From Phormidium sp. SL48-SHIP (GTDB lineage: Bacteria > Cyanobacteriota > Cyanobacteriia > Cyanobacteriales > Geitlerinemataceae): 36,993 nucleotides of DNA. Positions 8,373-15,824 of this stretch are shown here, one piece after another. Location of the stretch: the NCBI GenBank assembly GCA_004299065.1, contig SIHH01000008.1, forward strand, positions 1 to 36,993. Direction: 5' to 3'. A program made the position numbers and the translations under genes. The notes beneath the pieces were generated by a model, which did not search any database, was not told where the DNA came from, and saw only the letters and a list, made by a program, of their open reading frames with translations. Each line of letters starts with the position of its first letter. Within the stretch, counting starts at the first letter, position 1.

Positions 8373-9152
8373 TCAAAACTGTTGTAACTGGGCCGCCTCG
8401 TTAAAAAAGCGTTGTCCTAAACTGGCAATCAGGAGACTGGTGGCGATAAAGTCCGTCAGAGCGATGGCAAACATGACCAGCATTTGATAAGCCGCCGCAT
8501 CAATGGGATTAGCCCCACTCAACAACTGTCCCGTGACGATTCCCGGTAGAGTGACTAACCCCACCACCATCATCGAGTTGACAATCCGCACCGTTCCCGC
8601 GCGAATCGCCTGCTTGCGGTAGTTGGCTAAGGCCTGTCGGGGAGTCGCCCCGAGGCTGAGATAGGTTTCAATCTCTAAGGGATGATGCTCAATTAAACTT
8701 ACAAACCGCTCCCCGGCGATGGCCGCTGCATTCATGGCATTTCCCATCATCATCCCTCCTAGGGGAATCAGATATTGAGGATTCGACCAAACCGCCGGCT
8801 GACGTAGGACCAAGAGATTGATATAGAGCAAGGTTAGGGCGCTACTTAAGGCAATGGCCCCCCAGACTAACATGAACAATCCCGGAAGTTTGCGGCTAAT
8901 ACGATTGCGGGCCACCACCGCCGCTAAACTAACCATCACTAGCAAGACGATGATCAGGATTAGGGGATTTCGCCAGGTGAAAACCACTTGTAGGATTACC
9001 CCCAGCATCAGTAACTGAAGGGTGGTGCGGGCGGTGGCCAGGGATAACTCTAGGGTTAGCCCCAATTCTTGCCAAGCCGCAATGGCGATCGCGATCGCTG
9101 CCATACCCACGGCGATCGCTAAATCGATTAAATCTAGTTGAATATAACCCAC
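8373..9152 (-). CDS. fetB: FetB/UPF0014-type ABC transporter permease
   Basis: 259 aa with about seven membrane helices. Family landmarks are the early LATARTTLQLLMLGVIL, then NPQYLIPLGGMMMGNAMNAA, LSLGATPRQALANYRKQAIR (cytoplasmic coupling loop) and the last helices beginning LVTLPGIVTGQLLSGANP. In E. coli FetAB exports iron, and plant relatives handle metal or UDP-glucose. The ATPase partner FetA is not beside it, as is often the case in cyanobacteria. A GAF-PAS gene ends 20 bp upstream on the same strand, so the two are probably co-transcribed. Cytoplasmic membrane. Confidence 0.85.
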   Translation of the reverse strand: MGYIQLDLIDLAIAVGMAAIAIAIAAWQELGLTLELSLATARTTLQLLMLGVILQVVFTWRNPLILIIVLLVMVSLAAVVARNRISRKLPGLFMLVWGAIALSSALTLLYINLLVLRQPAVWSNPQYLIPLGGMMMGNAMNAAAIAGERFVSLIEHHPLEIETYLSLGATPRQALANYRKQAIRAGTVRIVNSMMVVGLVTLPGIVTGQLLSGANPIDAAAYQMLVMFAIALTDFIATSLLIASLGQRFFNEAAQLQQF

Positions 9153-9172
9153 GTTGTTGAGTTAGACCTTTT

Positions 9173-10330
9173 TTAACTAATATCTCTTAAGACACCGAGT
9201 AACACCGGTTTTCCATAGAAACGAGTTCGGACTCCATAAATTTCCACTAATACTCGTTTTCCTCCCTTGCGTTGTCCTTGAAAAATACAGGAAACACAGT
9301 CCGTTTGGCCACGAATACATTTATAAACCTGTTCTGATACTCGATCATAGTGTTCATTAGTAACCAGAGAAAATATCCCTTTTAGATTTGCCAACTCTTG
9401 CCGTTTATAGCCAAAAATTTTGGCGAGTTTTGGATTAGCATAGATGAATTTTCCATCCCAAACGACAATATAAAGCCCCAACGTATTTAAACGACTTAAC
9501 CGAGAGTGACGGAGATCGTCGGCCAGGTCATCTCCATGCGATCGCCGGCGGCGTGATCCCGGAGAGGGCCGAGAGGACGAGGGGCGGTTGGAGGGAGGCG
9601 GCGGTGGTGGTGGTGGCCGGGAGGGAGGATCGGCCGATGGCGGCGATCGCAGCGGAGGAACACTCGACTGAGCCGAACCCGAGGACATCCGCAACCCCGG
9701 TGGTGAGGAAACCGAGGGCGTTTCTCGCTCCGGGCTTAAACAGCGTACCACCTCTAACACCAGCCCAATCCGCACCGCCACCGCCTCCATTAGTTCAGCC
9801 ATCTGAGCCCGAAAATGGCCTTGGTCTGGGTGCATTAAGGTAATAATGGCTAAGACCGTGTTGTTCCGCAGCACCGGCACACAAAGAACAGAGCGAACAT
9901 GATAGGGTTCACCGGGCAATTGTAGCCAACGCTCATCTAAGGTCGTATCCGTAATAATGCCAATTTGTCGCTGTTGATACACCCAACCGGCTAAGCCTTG
10001 ATGCAACACACGCCCAACTAACGACTCGCGCTCTTGGCGAATAATGGCCCCCCGAGCCAACACCGACTCAATTACCGTCCCCGCTTCATCGAGTAAAAAT
10101 AAACTACTATCCTCAACTCGGGTTAAACGATTAGCACTACGGAGGACTTGTTGAGATAACGCCCGTAATAACAGAGTTGGGGACGGATGTTCACCACAGG
10201 CCAAGACCGTTCGCAGCAATTCCGCTTGTACCTCATCGGCCTGATTTTCCAGCCGTACCTGTTCAAACTCCTGGCGAACCGCCTTGAGTTCTTGGATGAG
10301 TTGCTCTTTTGTCGGTTCGCGATCGTCCAT
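9173..10330 (-). CDS. GAF-PAS protein with polyproline linker, no output domain
   Basis: 385 aa. A short coiled coil (EQLIQELKAVRQEFEQVRLE) leads into a GAF domain (about 50-195: LLRALSQQVLRSANRLT, RESLVGRVLHQGLAGWVYQQ, VRSVLCVPVLRNNTVLAIIT). Then comes a Ser/Pro-rich linker with a run of eight prolines followed by a basic SRRRRS patch. It ends with a PAS domain (about 280-385: GLYIVVWDGKFIYANPKLAK). The chain stops right after the PAS domain, with no kinase, GGDEF, EAL or HTH module. The GAF lacks the chromophore-Cys context of cyanobacteriochromes. Probably a soluble sensor or adaptor acting through partners; cotranscription with the FetB-type permease is likely. Confidence 0.75.
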   Translation of the reverse strand: MDDREPTKEQLIQELKAVRQEFEQVRLENQADEVQAELLRTVLACGEHPSPTLLLRALSQQVLRSANRLTRVEDSSLFLLDEAGTVIESVLARGAIIRQERESLVGRVLHQGLAGWVYQQRQIGIITDTTLDERWLQLPGEPYHVRSVLCVPVLRNNTVLAIITLMHPDQGHFRAQMAELMEAVAVRIGLVLEVVRCLSPERETPSVSSPPGLRMSSGSAQSSVPPLRSPPSADPPSRPPPPPPPPSNRPSSSRPSPGSRRRRSHGDDLADDLRHSRLSRLNTLGLYIVVWDGKFIYANPKLAKIFGYKRQELANLKGIFSLVTNEHYDRVSEQVYKCIRGQTDCVSCIFQGQRKGGKRVLVEIYGVRTRFYGKPVLLGVLRDIS

Positions 10331-10509
10331 ACTAGGGTTTAGCGACGAGAAAGACTCTCGGACGGAGTAGCGTAGCTATGGTGACATCGTACTCGATATC
10401 GCCCCTAGAGCGGCTTTCCCTCGGGGCGTTAAGGTCTTGAGGCCTCGGCGATAGACAGAAGGCATTTCTCGGTAGAATTGCCATAGATGTTACGGAGTTA
10501 TTCAGTCTT

Positions 10510-11046
10510 TTGGGAAATTTGGTCTTAGTTACCGGAGCGGCCCGCTCTGGAAAAAGTGAGTTTGCCGAACGGCTGGCCGAGCAACACAAGGGTATTGTCA
10601 CCTATATTGCCACTGCCCGCAGCAATTCCCAAGATCGAGATTGGCAAGCTCGCATTGAACGTCACCGTCAACGTCGCCCCCGTCATTGGCGGCTTCAGGA
10701 GGTTCCCCTTGCCATTAGTGCCTGTCTTGAGCAATGGAATCATCCCCAAAATTGTCTGTTGCTCGACTCATTAGGGACTTGGGTGGCCAACACGTTAGAC
10801 GAGTCTGACACAGACTGGGGCGATCGCCGTCAAACATTTTTGCATCAGGCCACCAACTTCCAAGGAACTTGTATTCTCGTGGCCGAAGAAACCGGTTGGG
10901 GCGTCGTTCCGGCTTATCCATCAGGGCGAATGTTTCGCGATCGCCTCGGCGAACTAACACGTCATCTTGGGGCCATGGCTGATCAAACCTATCTAATCGT
11001 TGCCGGTCGCATCCTTAATCTAACCGAAATCGCTGATCCCCTTTAG
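10510..11046 (+). CDS. cobU: CobU/CobP: adenosylcobinamide kinase / GTP:cobinamide-phosphate guanylyltransferase
   Basis: 178 aa, the normal length. The P-loop GAARSGKS (9-16) and the guanylylated histidine in IERHRQRRP (His52) are both present, followed by LLLDSLGTWVAN (Walker B-like). It activates cobinamide for the nucleotide-loop step of cobalamin assembly in the cytoplasm. The start is a TTG at 10510; the nearest ATG (10487) is out of frame and upstream in-frame codons offer no ATG/GTG. No other cobalamin gene is in the window. It is divergent from the GAF-PAS gene (180-bp gap). Confidence 0.92.
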   Translation: MGNLVLVTGAARSGKSEFAERLAEQHKGIVTYIATARSNSQDRDWQARIERHRQRRPRHWRLQEVPLAISACLEQWNHPQNCLLLDSLGTWVANTLDESDTDWGDRRQTFLHQATNFQGTCILVAEETGWGVVPAYPSGRMFRDRLGELTRHLGAMADQTYLIVAGRILNLTEIADPL

Positions 11047-11194
11047 GAAGTTCCCCAGAACAAGTTTAAACTGCATCAGAGCCGTTTGCCCTCGTGATTT
11101 TACCTTTATCTTAAGAATCTATACCAATTTAGTGAACGATCTCTCCTGACAAATCGTTTAACATAGGACTAGAGTTCTATCGTTGCGCACTTTT

Positions 11195-11611
11195 ATGGCT
11201 TCTGAAACGCAAGTTAAACAGTATTTAGCTGATTGGTTTCAGCTCGGCAAAAAACTGATTGTCAACAACCAGGCAGAACTCCCCTATCCCCTCTTTGAAG
11301 GCAGTGACTATAGCCGAGCCTTTGAACAGTGTTGGGCCGCTGTATCCTGTTCCAAACTTAGCTATCATTCCTACCTCGAAGGCACAGAAATTAGTATTGG
11401 CCAACTCCTTGACGATGACTGGGACATTTCCCCTTGCGCCCGCTGCACCATGCCCATTGCCCTACCCGTGGCTGGCGTGAGTCCGGTCTTGTGTCCCTGT
11501 CATGACCTGCCCTCCTGGCCCAATATGGATCTTCCGAAACCCAGACAGCCCGTCAACACTCAAGAGAGTTTGCGGGACATTTGCCGCCGCCTAGTGGCCA
11601 ACCACGATTAA
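11195..11611 (+). CDS. Conserved-looking Cys-containing protein, unknown
   Basis: 138 aa from ATG 11195 (MASETQVKQYLADWFQLGKK); an in-frame TTG lies 12 bp upstream. The N-terminal half is helical and aromatic-rich; the second half has CARC and, about 20 residues later, CPC, which could hold a zinc ion. A Pro-rich segment and a final helix (LRDICRRLVANHD) follow. No signal peptide or membrane helix. Its stop overlaps the stop of the convergent RNase Z gene by 4 bp. I do not recognise the family. Confidence 0.6.
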   Translation: MASETQVKQYLADWFQLGKKLIVNNQAELPYPLFEGSDYSRAFEQCWAAVSCSKLSYHSYLEGTEISIGQLLDDDWDISPCARCTMPIALPVAGVSPVLCPCHDLPSWPNMDLPKPRQPVNTQESLRDICRRLVANHD

Positions 11612-12555
11612 ACCGGTACCGCCGTTCGCTGTTTGGGAACGTCGTAGCTTAAAAAATCATAAGCGAGGTCAGTTTGCGGAAAAATGGCCCGGGCTTCATC
11701 CAGTAAATCCTTAAGATCTAGGTCATTTCCTGGAGCATAGCGGGGACTAAAATGAGTCATAAAAAGCTGTTTTACCCCCGCCGCCAAGGCCACTTGAGCC
11801 GCCATCGTCGACGTCGAATGCAACCGTTGTTCCGCCAAACTGGCATCTCGGTGAGAAAACGTGGCCTCATGAATTAAAACATCAGCCCCTTGAGCCAAGC
11901 GCACGGCGTTCTCACAATAAATCGTATCCGTACAATAGACGAGCTTGCGTCCCGGTTGTGGCTCACCGCAGAGATGACGACCGTGGATTACCCGGCCATC
12001 CTCTAGGGTGACCGGGTGTCCCTGTTTGAGTTGTCCATACACCGGTCCCGGTGGGATTCCCAGGGCCTGGGCCTTCGCCACATCAAAGCGTCCCGGACGA
12101 TCTTTTTCCTCGACACGGTAGCCATGGGCCGGGATACGGTGATCGAGGCGATCGCACAACACCCGATAGTCCTCATCCTCATAAACTAGCCCCGGCTTGT
12201 GCTTATGAATCGTAATCGGATAATGCAAATGGGTATGAGAATAGCGCGCACAAGCTTCGAGATAATTTTCGAGCTGGGGGGGACCGTACAAATCAATGCG
12301 ATCCGGCGCTCCCGCTAGGCCAATACTGGCCAGGAGTCCCATTAAACCAAATACATGATCCCCGTGCATATGGGTAATAAAAATACGGCGAATCCGCCCC
12401 ACCTTCAGATCACTCTGGAGCAATTGATGTTGCGTTCCTTCCCCACAGTCAAATAGCCAAATCTCACCCCGTTGTTTCAGGCGCATGGCTAAACTGGACA
12501 CATTTCGCGATCGCGTCGGGACACCCGAACTGGTTCCTAAAAAAACGATTTCCAC
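11608..12555 (-). CDS. rnz: Ribonuclease Z
   Basis: 315 aa, typical of the short ElaC form. It cuts the 3' trailer from pre-tRNAs in the cytoplasm. The metallo-beta-lactamase motif THMHGDHVFGL (His62, His64, Asp66, His67) is intact. GLVYEDEDYRVLCDRLDHRI, YCTDTIY, IHEATF and MTHFSPRY supply the remaining ligands and the family-specific segments. A TnpB-element remnant starts 32 bp upstream of its start codon, so its promoter region may have been rearranged. Confidence 0.94.
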   Translation of the reverse strand: MEIVFLGTSSGVPTRSRNVSSLAMRLKQRGEIWLFDCGEGTQHQLLQSDLKVGRIRRIFITHMHGDHVFGLMGLLASIGLAGAPDRIDLYGPPQLENYLEACARYSHTHLHYPITIHKHKPGLVYEDEDYRVLCDRLDHRIPAHGYRVEEKDRPGRFDVAKAQALGIPPGPVYGQLKQGHPVTLEDGRVIHGRHLCGEPQPGRKLVYCTDTIYCENAVRLAQGADVLIHEATFSHRDASLAEQRLHSTSTMAAQVALAAGVKQLFMTHFSPRYAPGNDLDLKDLLDEARAIFPQTDLAYDFLSYDVPKQRTAVPV

Positions 12556-12587
12556 TCGCTTGACTCTCGTTAAGGAAATTGGCAGCT

Positions 12588-12870
12588 TGACATCCTCCCA
12601 CGCTAATTCAAAGAATATAGCGTGGGATTCCCACCATCACTGATGAGGTTTCCTCTTTCTACGACTCGGCTTACCTTGAGGAGTTTCCCCACCCAAGCAG
12701 AGGTCGATATCTCCGGAGGCGTGAGTTTCCGTATGCCCTACGGTACTTACTTAGTAAACCGGGTTGGAGTTATCTGTCTTCCCTCTCAGGACAGAACTAA
12801 CTTCAAGCCTCCGAGCTTACTATGGTATCCTAACACCGACCTAGGTCTATCTTCGAGTCGTCGGTCACTT
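12588..12870 (-). mobile_element. Solo TnpB-element right end with omega-RNA-like scaffold (remnant)
   Basis: Read on the minus strand, the sequence ends in a 13-bp hairpin (12597-12626, loop AAA with one bulge) followed by GGGAGGATGTCA, the right-end motif shared with the tnpB element at 26.5 kb. Just upstream are GGTAAGCCGAG and AACCTCATC segments resembling TnpB reRNA scaffolds as I recall them. One minus frame reads VGHTETHASGD and so on up to a stop at 12637-12639, like the variable C-terminal tail of cyanobacterial TnpB. The rest of tnpB is gone. The right boundary, near the Shine-Dalgarno of the next gene, is uncertain. No transposase is encoded. Confidence 0.55.
12597..12626. repeat. 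Terminal hairpin of the TnpB-element remnant
   Basis: Arms CCCACGCTAATTC (12597-12609) and GAATATAGCGTGGG (12613-12626) pair over 13 bp with a 3-nt loop and one bulged A. It corresponds in position and flanking bases (GACATCCT before CCC) to the hairpin at 26522-26553. Confidence 0.75.
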
Positions 12871-12887
12871 TTAAGGAGAACCAAAGG

Positions 12888-14111
12888 ATGCTGCTACTGA
12901 AAATTGCCGCGTCTGTGACGGGCCGATCAAGGGAAACGGCTCAGCAGGGATCATCGCAAACTAGAGAAAACCCCCAGCAGAACCAGAAAACGAGCAAGCG
13001 AAGGCGCAACGGATTTCCTCATTTCTGGCGAGGGATGACCAGTCTTTGTTTTTGGGCATTTTCCCTCGTTCCTGGCCTAGCCCTTGAACTCCGAGTCGCC
13101 GTCGAGAAAAACGTCGGTGAACTCACCGTGGGCAGTTCAACCCCCGCCCGCATTCGCAGTCGCTCCGGGACCGTCCTCGGTAACCTCAGCCAGATGAATG
13201 CCTTTGTCGCCCGCTCCACCGGGCAAGCCGTCGCCCTCGATCGCTGGCAAGGGGATCAGTTATGGATTGAACCCACGAATCATGGCCATGTTTATATTGG
13301 CGATCGCTGGTATCGAGGCAAAGTTCTCATCGTCCGAGGACGCTACGGGGTCACCGCCGTGAACTACGTTGACATCGAATCCTATCTCTACAGCGTCCTG
13401 GGCGCAGAAATGGGGGGCAATTGGCCCATCGAAGCCCTAAAAGCCCAAGCCGTCGCCGCCCGCTCCTACGTCCTCTACCAGCGCGATCGCTACGGCAATG
13501 GCACCTACGATGTCGGGGATAACACCTTCTGGCAAGTCTATCGCGGGATGCAGGAAGAGTCGAGCCAAACCCACCGAGCCACTGACGCCACCCGAAGCCA
13601 AGTCCTCAGCCATAATGGCCAGGTCATTGAGGCCGTCTTTCACGCCTCCTCCGGGGGCCACACCGAAGATGTCGAACAGGTTTGGGACGAAGTCAAACCC
13701 TATCTCAGAGGCGTTCCCGACTTCGATCACGACTCACCCAACTATCACTGGCGCGAATCCTTCTCACAATGGGAAATTACCCGGCGACTCGGTGGCGTAG
13801 GAACCGTGGTGGGAATTTTCCCGGAACAGCAATCCCCCAATGGCCGCTTAGTGACCGCCAAAGTGGTGGGATCGGCTGGAACAGCTATTGTTGACGGAGA
13901 GGACCTGCAAGCGGCCCTGGGGCTGCGCAGTAGTTTGTTTACCGTCACCTCCGGAGGCGGCTATTTCACCCTCTCGGGGCGAGGCTTTGGTCATGGTGTG
14001 GGGATGAGCCAATGGGGCGCAAAACACCTGGCAGAGCGGGGCTATAGTTACCGGCAAATTCTCTCCCATTACTATCGCAACACCCAATTAGCTCAGTTAC
14101 AGAGCCAATAA
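12888..14111 (+). CDS. SpoIID/LytB-domain protein
   Basis: 407 aa from ATG 12888, which has a good AAGGAG nine bases upstream. A basic N-tail (about 1-48) precedes a hydrophobic signal or anchor (MTSLCFWAFSLVPGLALELR). An alternative start at Met50 (13035) would leave a clean signal peptide. The SpoIID core is clear: VNYVDIESYLYSVLGAEM, ALKAQAVAARSYVLYQ, ASSGGHTEDVEQVW and GRGFGHGVGMSQWGAKHLAE. SpoIID proteins are lytic transglycosylases acting on denuded glycan strands in sporulators; in cyanobacteria a cell-wall remodelling role is inferred. The 49-residue extension abuts a transposon remnant and may be a by-product of that insertion. Confidence 0.85.
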   Translation: MLLLKIAASVTGRSRETAQQGSSQTRENPQQNQKTSKRRRNGFPHFWRGMTSLCFWAFSLVPGLALELRVAVEKNVGELTVGSSTPARIRSRSGTVLGNLSQMNAFVARSTGQAVALDRWQGDQLWIEPTNHGHVYIGDRWYRGKVLIVRGRYGVTAVNYVDIESYLYSVLGAEMGGNWPIEALKAQAVAARSYVLYQRDRYGNGTYDVGDNTFWQVYRGMQEESSQTHRATDATRSQVLSHNGQVIEAVFHASSGGHTEDVEQVWDEVKPYLRGVPDFDHDSPNYHWRESFSQWEITRRLGGVGTVVGIFPEQQSPNGRLVTAKVVGSAGTAIVDGEDLQAALGLRSSLFTVTSGGGYFTLSGRGFGHGVGMSQWGAKHLAERGYSYRQILSHYYRNTQLAQLQSQ

Positions 14112-14183
14112 TCTGGCCCTCAACGGCTACAAATTTTTAACTTCGCTACCATGGGAGCTATAGACACCCTTGAGGACATCACT

Positions 14184-14294
14184 ATGCCCGATAAAAACTA
14201 CTCCTGGAAAGGAAGCCCCAACGCTGGACTCGTGCTGACCATTTTGGCGGGACTCGGTGCTGTTGCTATTTTGTTTGTGGGCTTTAGCGGCTAA
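14184..14294 (+). CDS. 36-aa single-helix membrane protein
   Basis: ATG 14184 is preceded by TTGAGGACATCACT, a usable Shine-Dalgarno. The product begins MPDKNYSWKGSPN and continues as one membrane helix (AGLVLTILAGLGAVAILFVG) ending FSG. An in-frame ATG at 14151 exists but lacks an RBS. Size and layout recall small photosystem or complex-assembly subunits, but it matches none of the PSI/PSII small subunits I know. It overlaps the stop of the convergent gene by 11 bp, and psaM lies 700 bp away. Confidence 0.5.
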   Translation: MPDKNYSWKGSPNAGLVLTILAGLGAVAILFVGFSG

Positions 14295-14700
14295 CCTCCT
14301 CCTCGACCGGTTCAGTCCAGACAATCGGCCGTCGTTGCGGATCAAGACGTTGGGTTTCTTCCTCAATCAGAGTTCGCACCTGAGTTGGATCAAAGTAGCG
14401 GCTGAACTGTCCCTGTAACCCCTGCACCTGCGATCGCGTCGTTTCGACCTCGTCATGAAGTTGTTCGAGTTGGTCTTGGCTCGTGGTGTAACTCGGGACC
14501 AGTTGGCTTAAGGCCGCGATCGCCCCCAGGGAAACCGTAACATCCACCGTCAGCTTCAACCCCGTTTCCAAAACAGACGTCCAGGAACGGCTATTCCGTC
14601 GCCGTCGCGGCTGAGGCGAAGGACGACGACGAGGACGACGGGGTGAAGCTCGAACCTCACCGGGATGCGGAGCGCGAGACAGGCGTTCAGGGGCGTTCAT
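14284..14700 (-). CDS. Basic, membrane-anchored coiled-coil protein, unknown
   Basis: 138 aa. The N-terminal 40 residues are extremely basic and proline-rich (RRPRRRPSPQPRRRRN), followed by one hydrophobic helix (LKLTVDVTVSLGAIAALSQL) and a coiled coil (QDQLEQLHDEVETTRSQVQG). It then has a short acidic C-terminal segment (IEEETQRLDPQRR, PVEEEVSR). This is likely a thylakoid or plasma-membrane protein with a cytoplasmic basic tail. Two inverted repeats lie just upstream of its start (14736-14751 and 14767-14779). No named family recognised. Confidence 0.65.
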   Translation of the reverse strand: MNAPERLSRAPHPGEVRASPRRPRRRPSPQPRRRRNSRSWTSVLETGLKLTVDVTVSLGAIAALSQLVPSYTTSQDQLEQLHDEVETTRSQVQGLQGQFSRYFDPTQVRTLIEEETQRLDPQRRPIVWTEPVEEEVSR

Positions 14701-15000
14701 GATTCAGTCTGAAGATAAGCTCACATCGATTGACCTGCTGTGAATACAGCATGAGTGGGGGGAATAGTTCAAATTGAACCGAAACAGAGCCATTTTGGCA
14801 AGCCGACTGACGCACCCCATCTCCTACTCCCGAGATCCCCCTCTAGTTTAACCAAACTCAGAGCCACAGAACTCCCATTTTGGAAAACCTTTCCGTCTAG
14901 CTAGAACCGGGTCGCCGCAACTGGCCAAAGCAATGGGAGTCCCGCACGTGGCGAAACTCCCAGAACAGACAGACCAACAAGAACTCGTTGGATGACCGTC
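14701..15000. other. Intergenic region between psaM and a leftward gene
   Basis: No gene seen. It contains two short dyads upstream of the 138-aa gene, TGCTGTgaatACAGCA (14736-14751) and GTTCAAATTGAAC (14767-14779), and a psaM terminator-like hairpin at 14935-14961. The dyads are candidate operators only. Confidence 0.4.
14935..14961 (-). terminator. Hairpin downstream of psaM
   Basis: GGGAGT (14935-14940) and ACTCCC (14956-14961) pair, with CGC/GCG able to pair inside around CACGTG. It lies 40-66 bp after the psaM stop in the reading direction. There is no strong T tract, so it could also be an mRNA 3'-end stabiliser. Confidence 0.4.
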
Positions 15001-15090
15001 TTATTTATAAAGTTCCGTCGACAGGCGGAACGCCAGGACACCCGGAATAATGGCGACAACTAACGCAGCTAAGACTTGAATATCAGACAT
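15001..15090 (-). CDS. psaM: Photosystem I reaction centre subunit XII (PsaM)
   Basis: 29 codons plus stop. The peptide is MSDIQVLAALVVAIIPGVLA followed by FRLSTELYK. PsaM is a single-helix thylakoid protein at the PSI trimer interface, and the C-terminal FRLSTELYK and the IPG kink are hallmark residues. The length matches the usual 29-31 aa. CAGGAG lies about 15 nt upstream of the ATG. The 150-bp AT-rich region upstream (15110-15230) presumably holds a strong promoter. The gene is short enough to be missed by length cut-offs. Confidence 0.95.
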   Translation of the reverse strand: MSDIQVLAALVVAIIPGVLAFRLSTELYK

Positions 15091-15233
15091 AAGACCTGAA
15101 AACTCCTGTATATTTAGTTCAATCGTTCACTACTCTCGATCAAAGTTAACGATTTTGAGCAAAAGTGTAATAATTTTTCATAAAAAAACACGAGAATTGG
15201 CCCGAAATTTGGGGCCGCCACCGCCCCAGAACC

Positions 15234-15257
15234 GACGCCACTCAGCCTGAGGGCGTC
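15234..15257 (-). terminator. Hairpin downstream of ndk
   Basis: GACGCC (15234-15239) pairs with GGCGTC (15252-15257), with CTCAG/CTGAG able to extend inside and AAC/GTT outside. It lies about 30 bp after the ndk stop, so it is probably the ndk terminator, without a clear T run. Confidence 0.4.
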
Positions 15258-15285
15258 AGTTCCTTTATGAGTGAAACAAACCTCG

Positions 15286-15735
15286 TTATTCTTCTAGCCA
15301 AGGTTTCAGCGCCGGCGTCCAACTGACCAGTTCCCCTTCAGAGAACCATAAGTCAATCTCCCGATTCGCCGTTTCCACCGCATCAGAGCCATGAATGAGA
15401 TTGCGTCCGATATTTAAGCCAAAATCACCGCGAATGGTTCCTGGAGTCGCCGTCAGTGGGTTGGTTGCGCCAATAATCGTGCGAGCGCCGGCGACCACGC
15501 CGTCTCCTTCCCAAACCATCGCCACCACCGGAGAGGAGGTAATAAAGTCCACCAATCCTTTGAAAAACGGCTTATCCCGGTGAACATCGTAATGTTGTTC
15601 TGCCAATTCCTTGCTGACGGACATCAGCTTTAGCCCAACGAGGGTGAAGCCTTTGGCTTCAAAGCGGCGAATCACCTCGCCCACGAGTCCCCGTTGTACG
15701 CCGTCAGGCTTAATCATCAAAAATGTTCGTTCCAA
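15286..15735 (-). CDS. ndk: Nucleoside diphosphate kinase
   Basis: 149 aa, the normal length. It transfers the gamma phosphate of ATP to NDPs through phospho-His115 in NLIHGSD. The N-terminal [20 protein letters not shown] and the [18 protein letters not shown] segment are canonical. Cytoplasmic housekeeping enzyme. It is preceded by GGAGG-like bases (plus-strand ataacctcctc), a good Shine-Dalgarno on the minus strand. Confidence 0.97.
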   Translation of the reverse strand: MERTFLMIKPDGVQRGLVGEVIRRFEAKGFTLVGLKLMSVSKELAEQHYDVHRDKPFFKGLVDFITSSPVVAMVWEGDGVVAGARTIIGATNPLTATPGTIRGDFGLNIGRNLIHGSDAVETANREIDLWFSEGELVSWTPALKPWLEE

Positions 15736-15824
15736 GATAACCTCCTCAAAATTGCATCAATTTACACAAACTTTAGACTATCGCAACCTGTCCCGTTTGC
15801 GGCCGGTTTAGCGTAGAACTCCCC

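Noticed and set aside
9553-9843. 96-codon plus ORF opposite the GAF-PAS linker
   Set aside because: Arises from the Pro-rich linker read backwards; no start signals.
10370-10400. GTAGCGTAGC-type interspersed repeat before cobU
   Set aside because: Too short and without clear copies elsewhere in the window to define a repeat family.
12622-12900. 92-codon plus-strand ORF
   Set aside because: It lies wholly in the TnpB-element remnant and mirrors the hairpin and scaffold sequence; no RBS, and it is better explained as noncoding.
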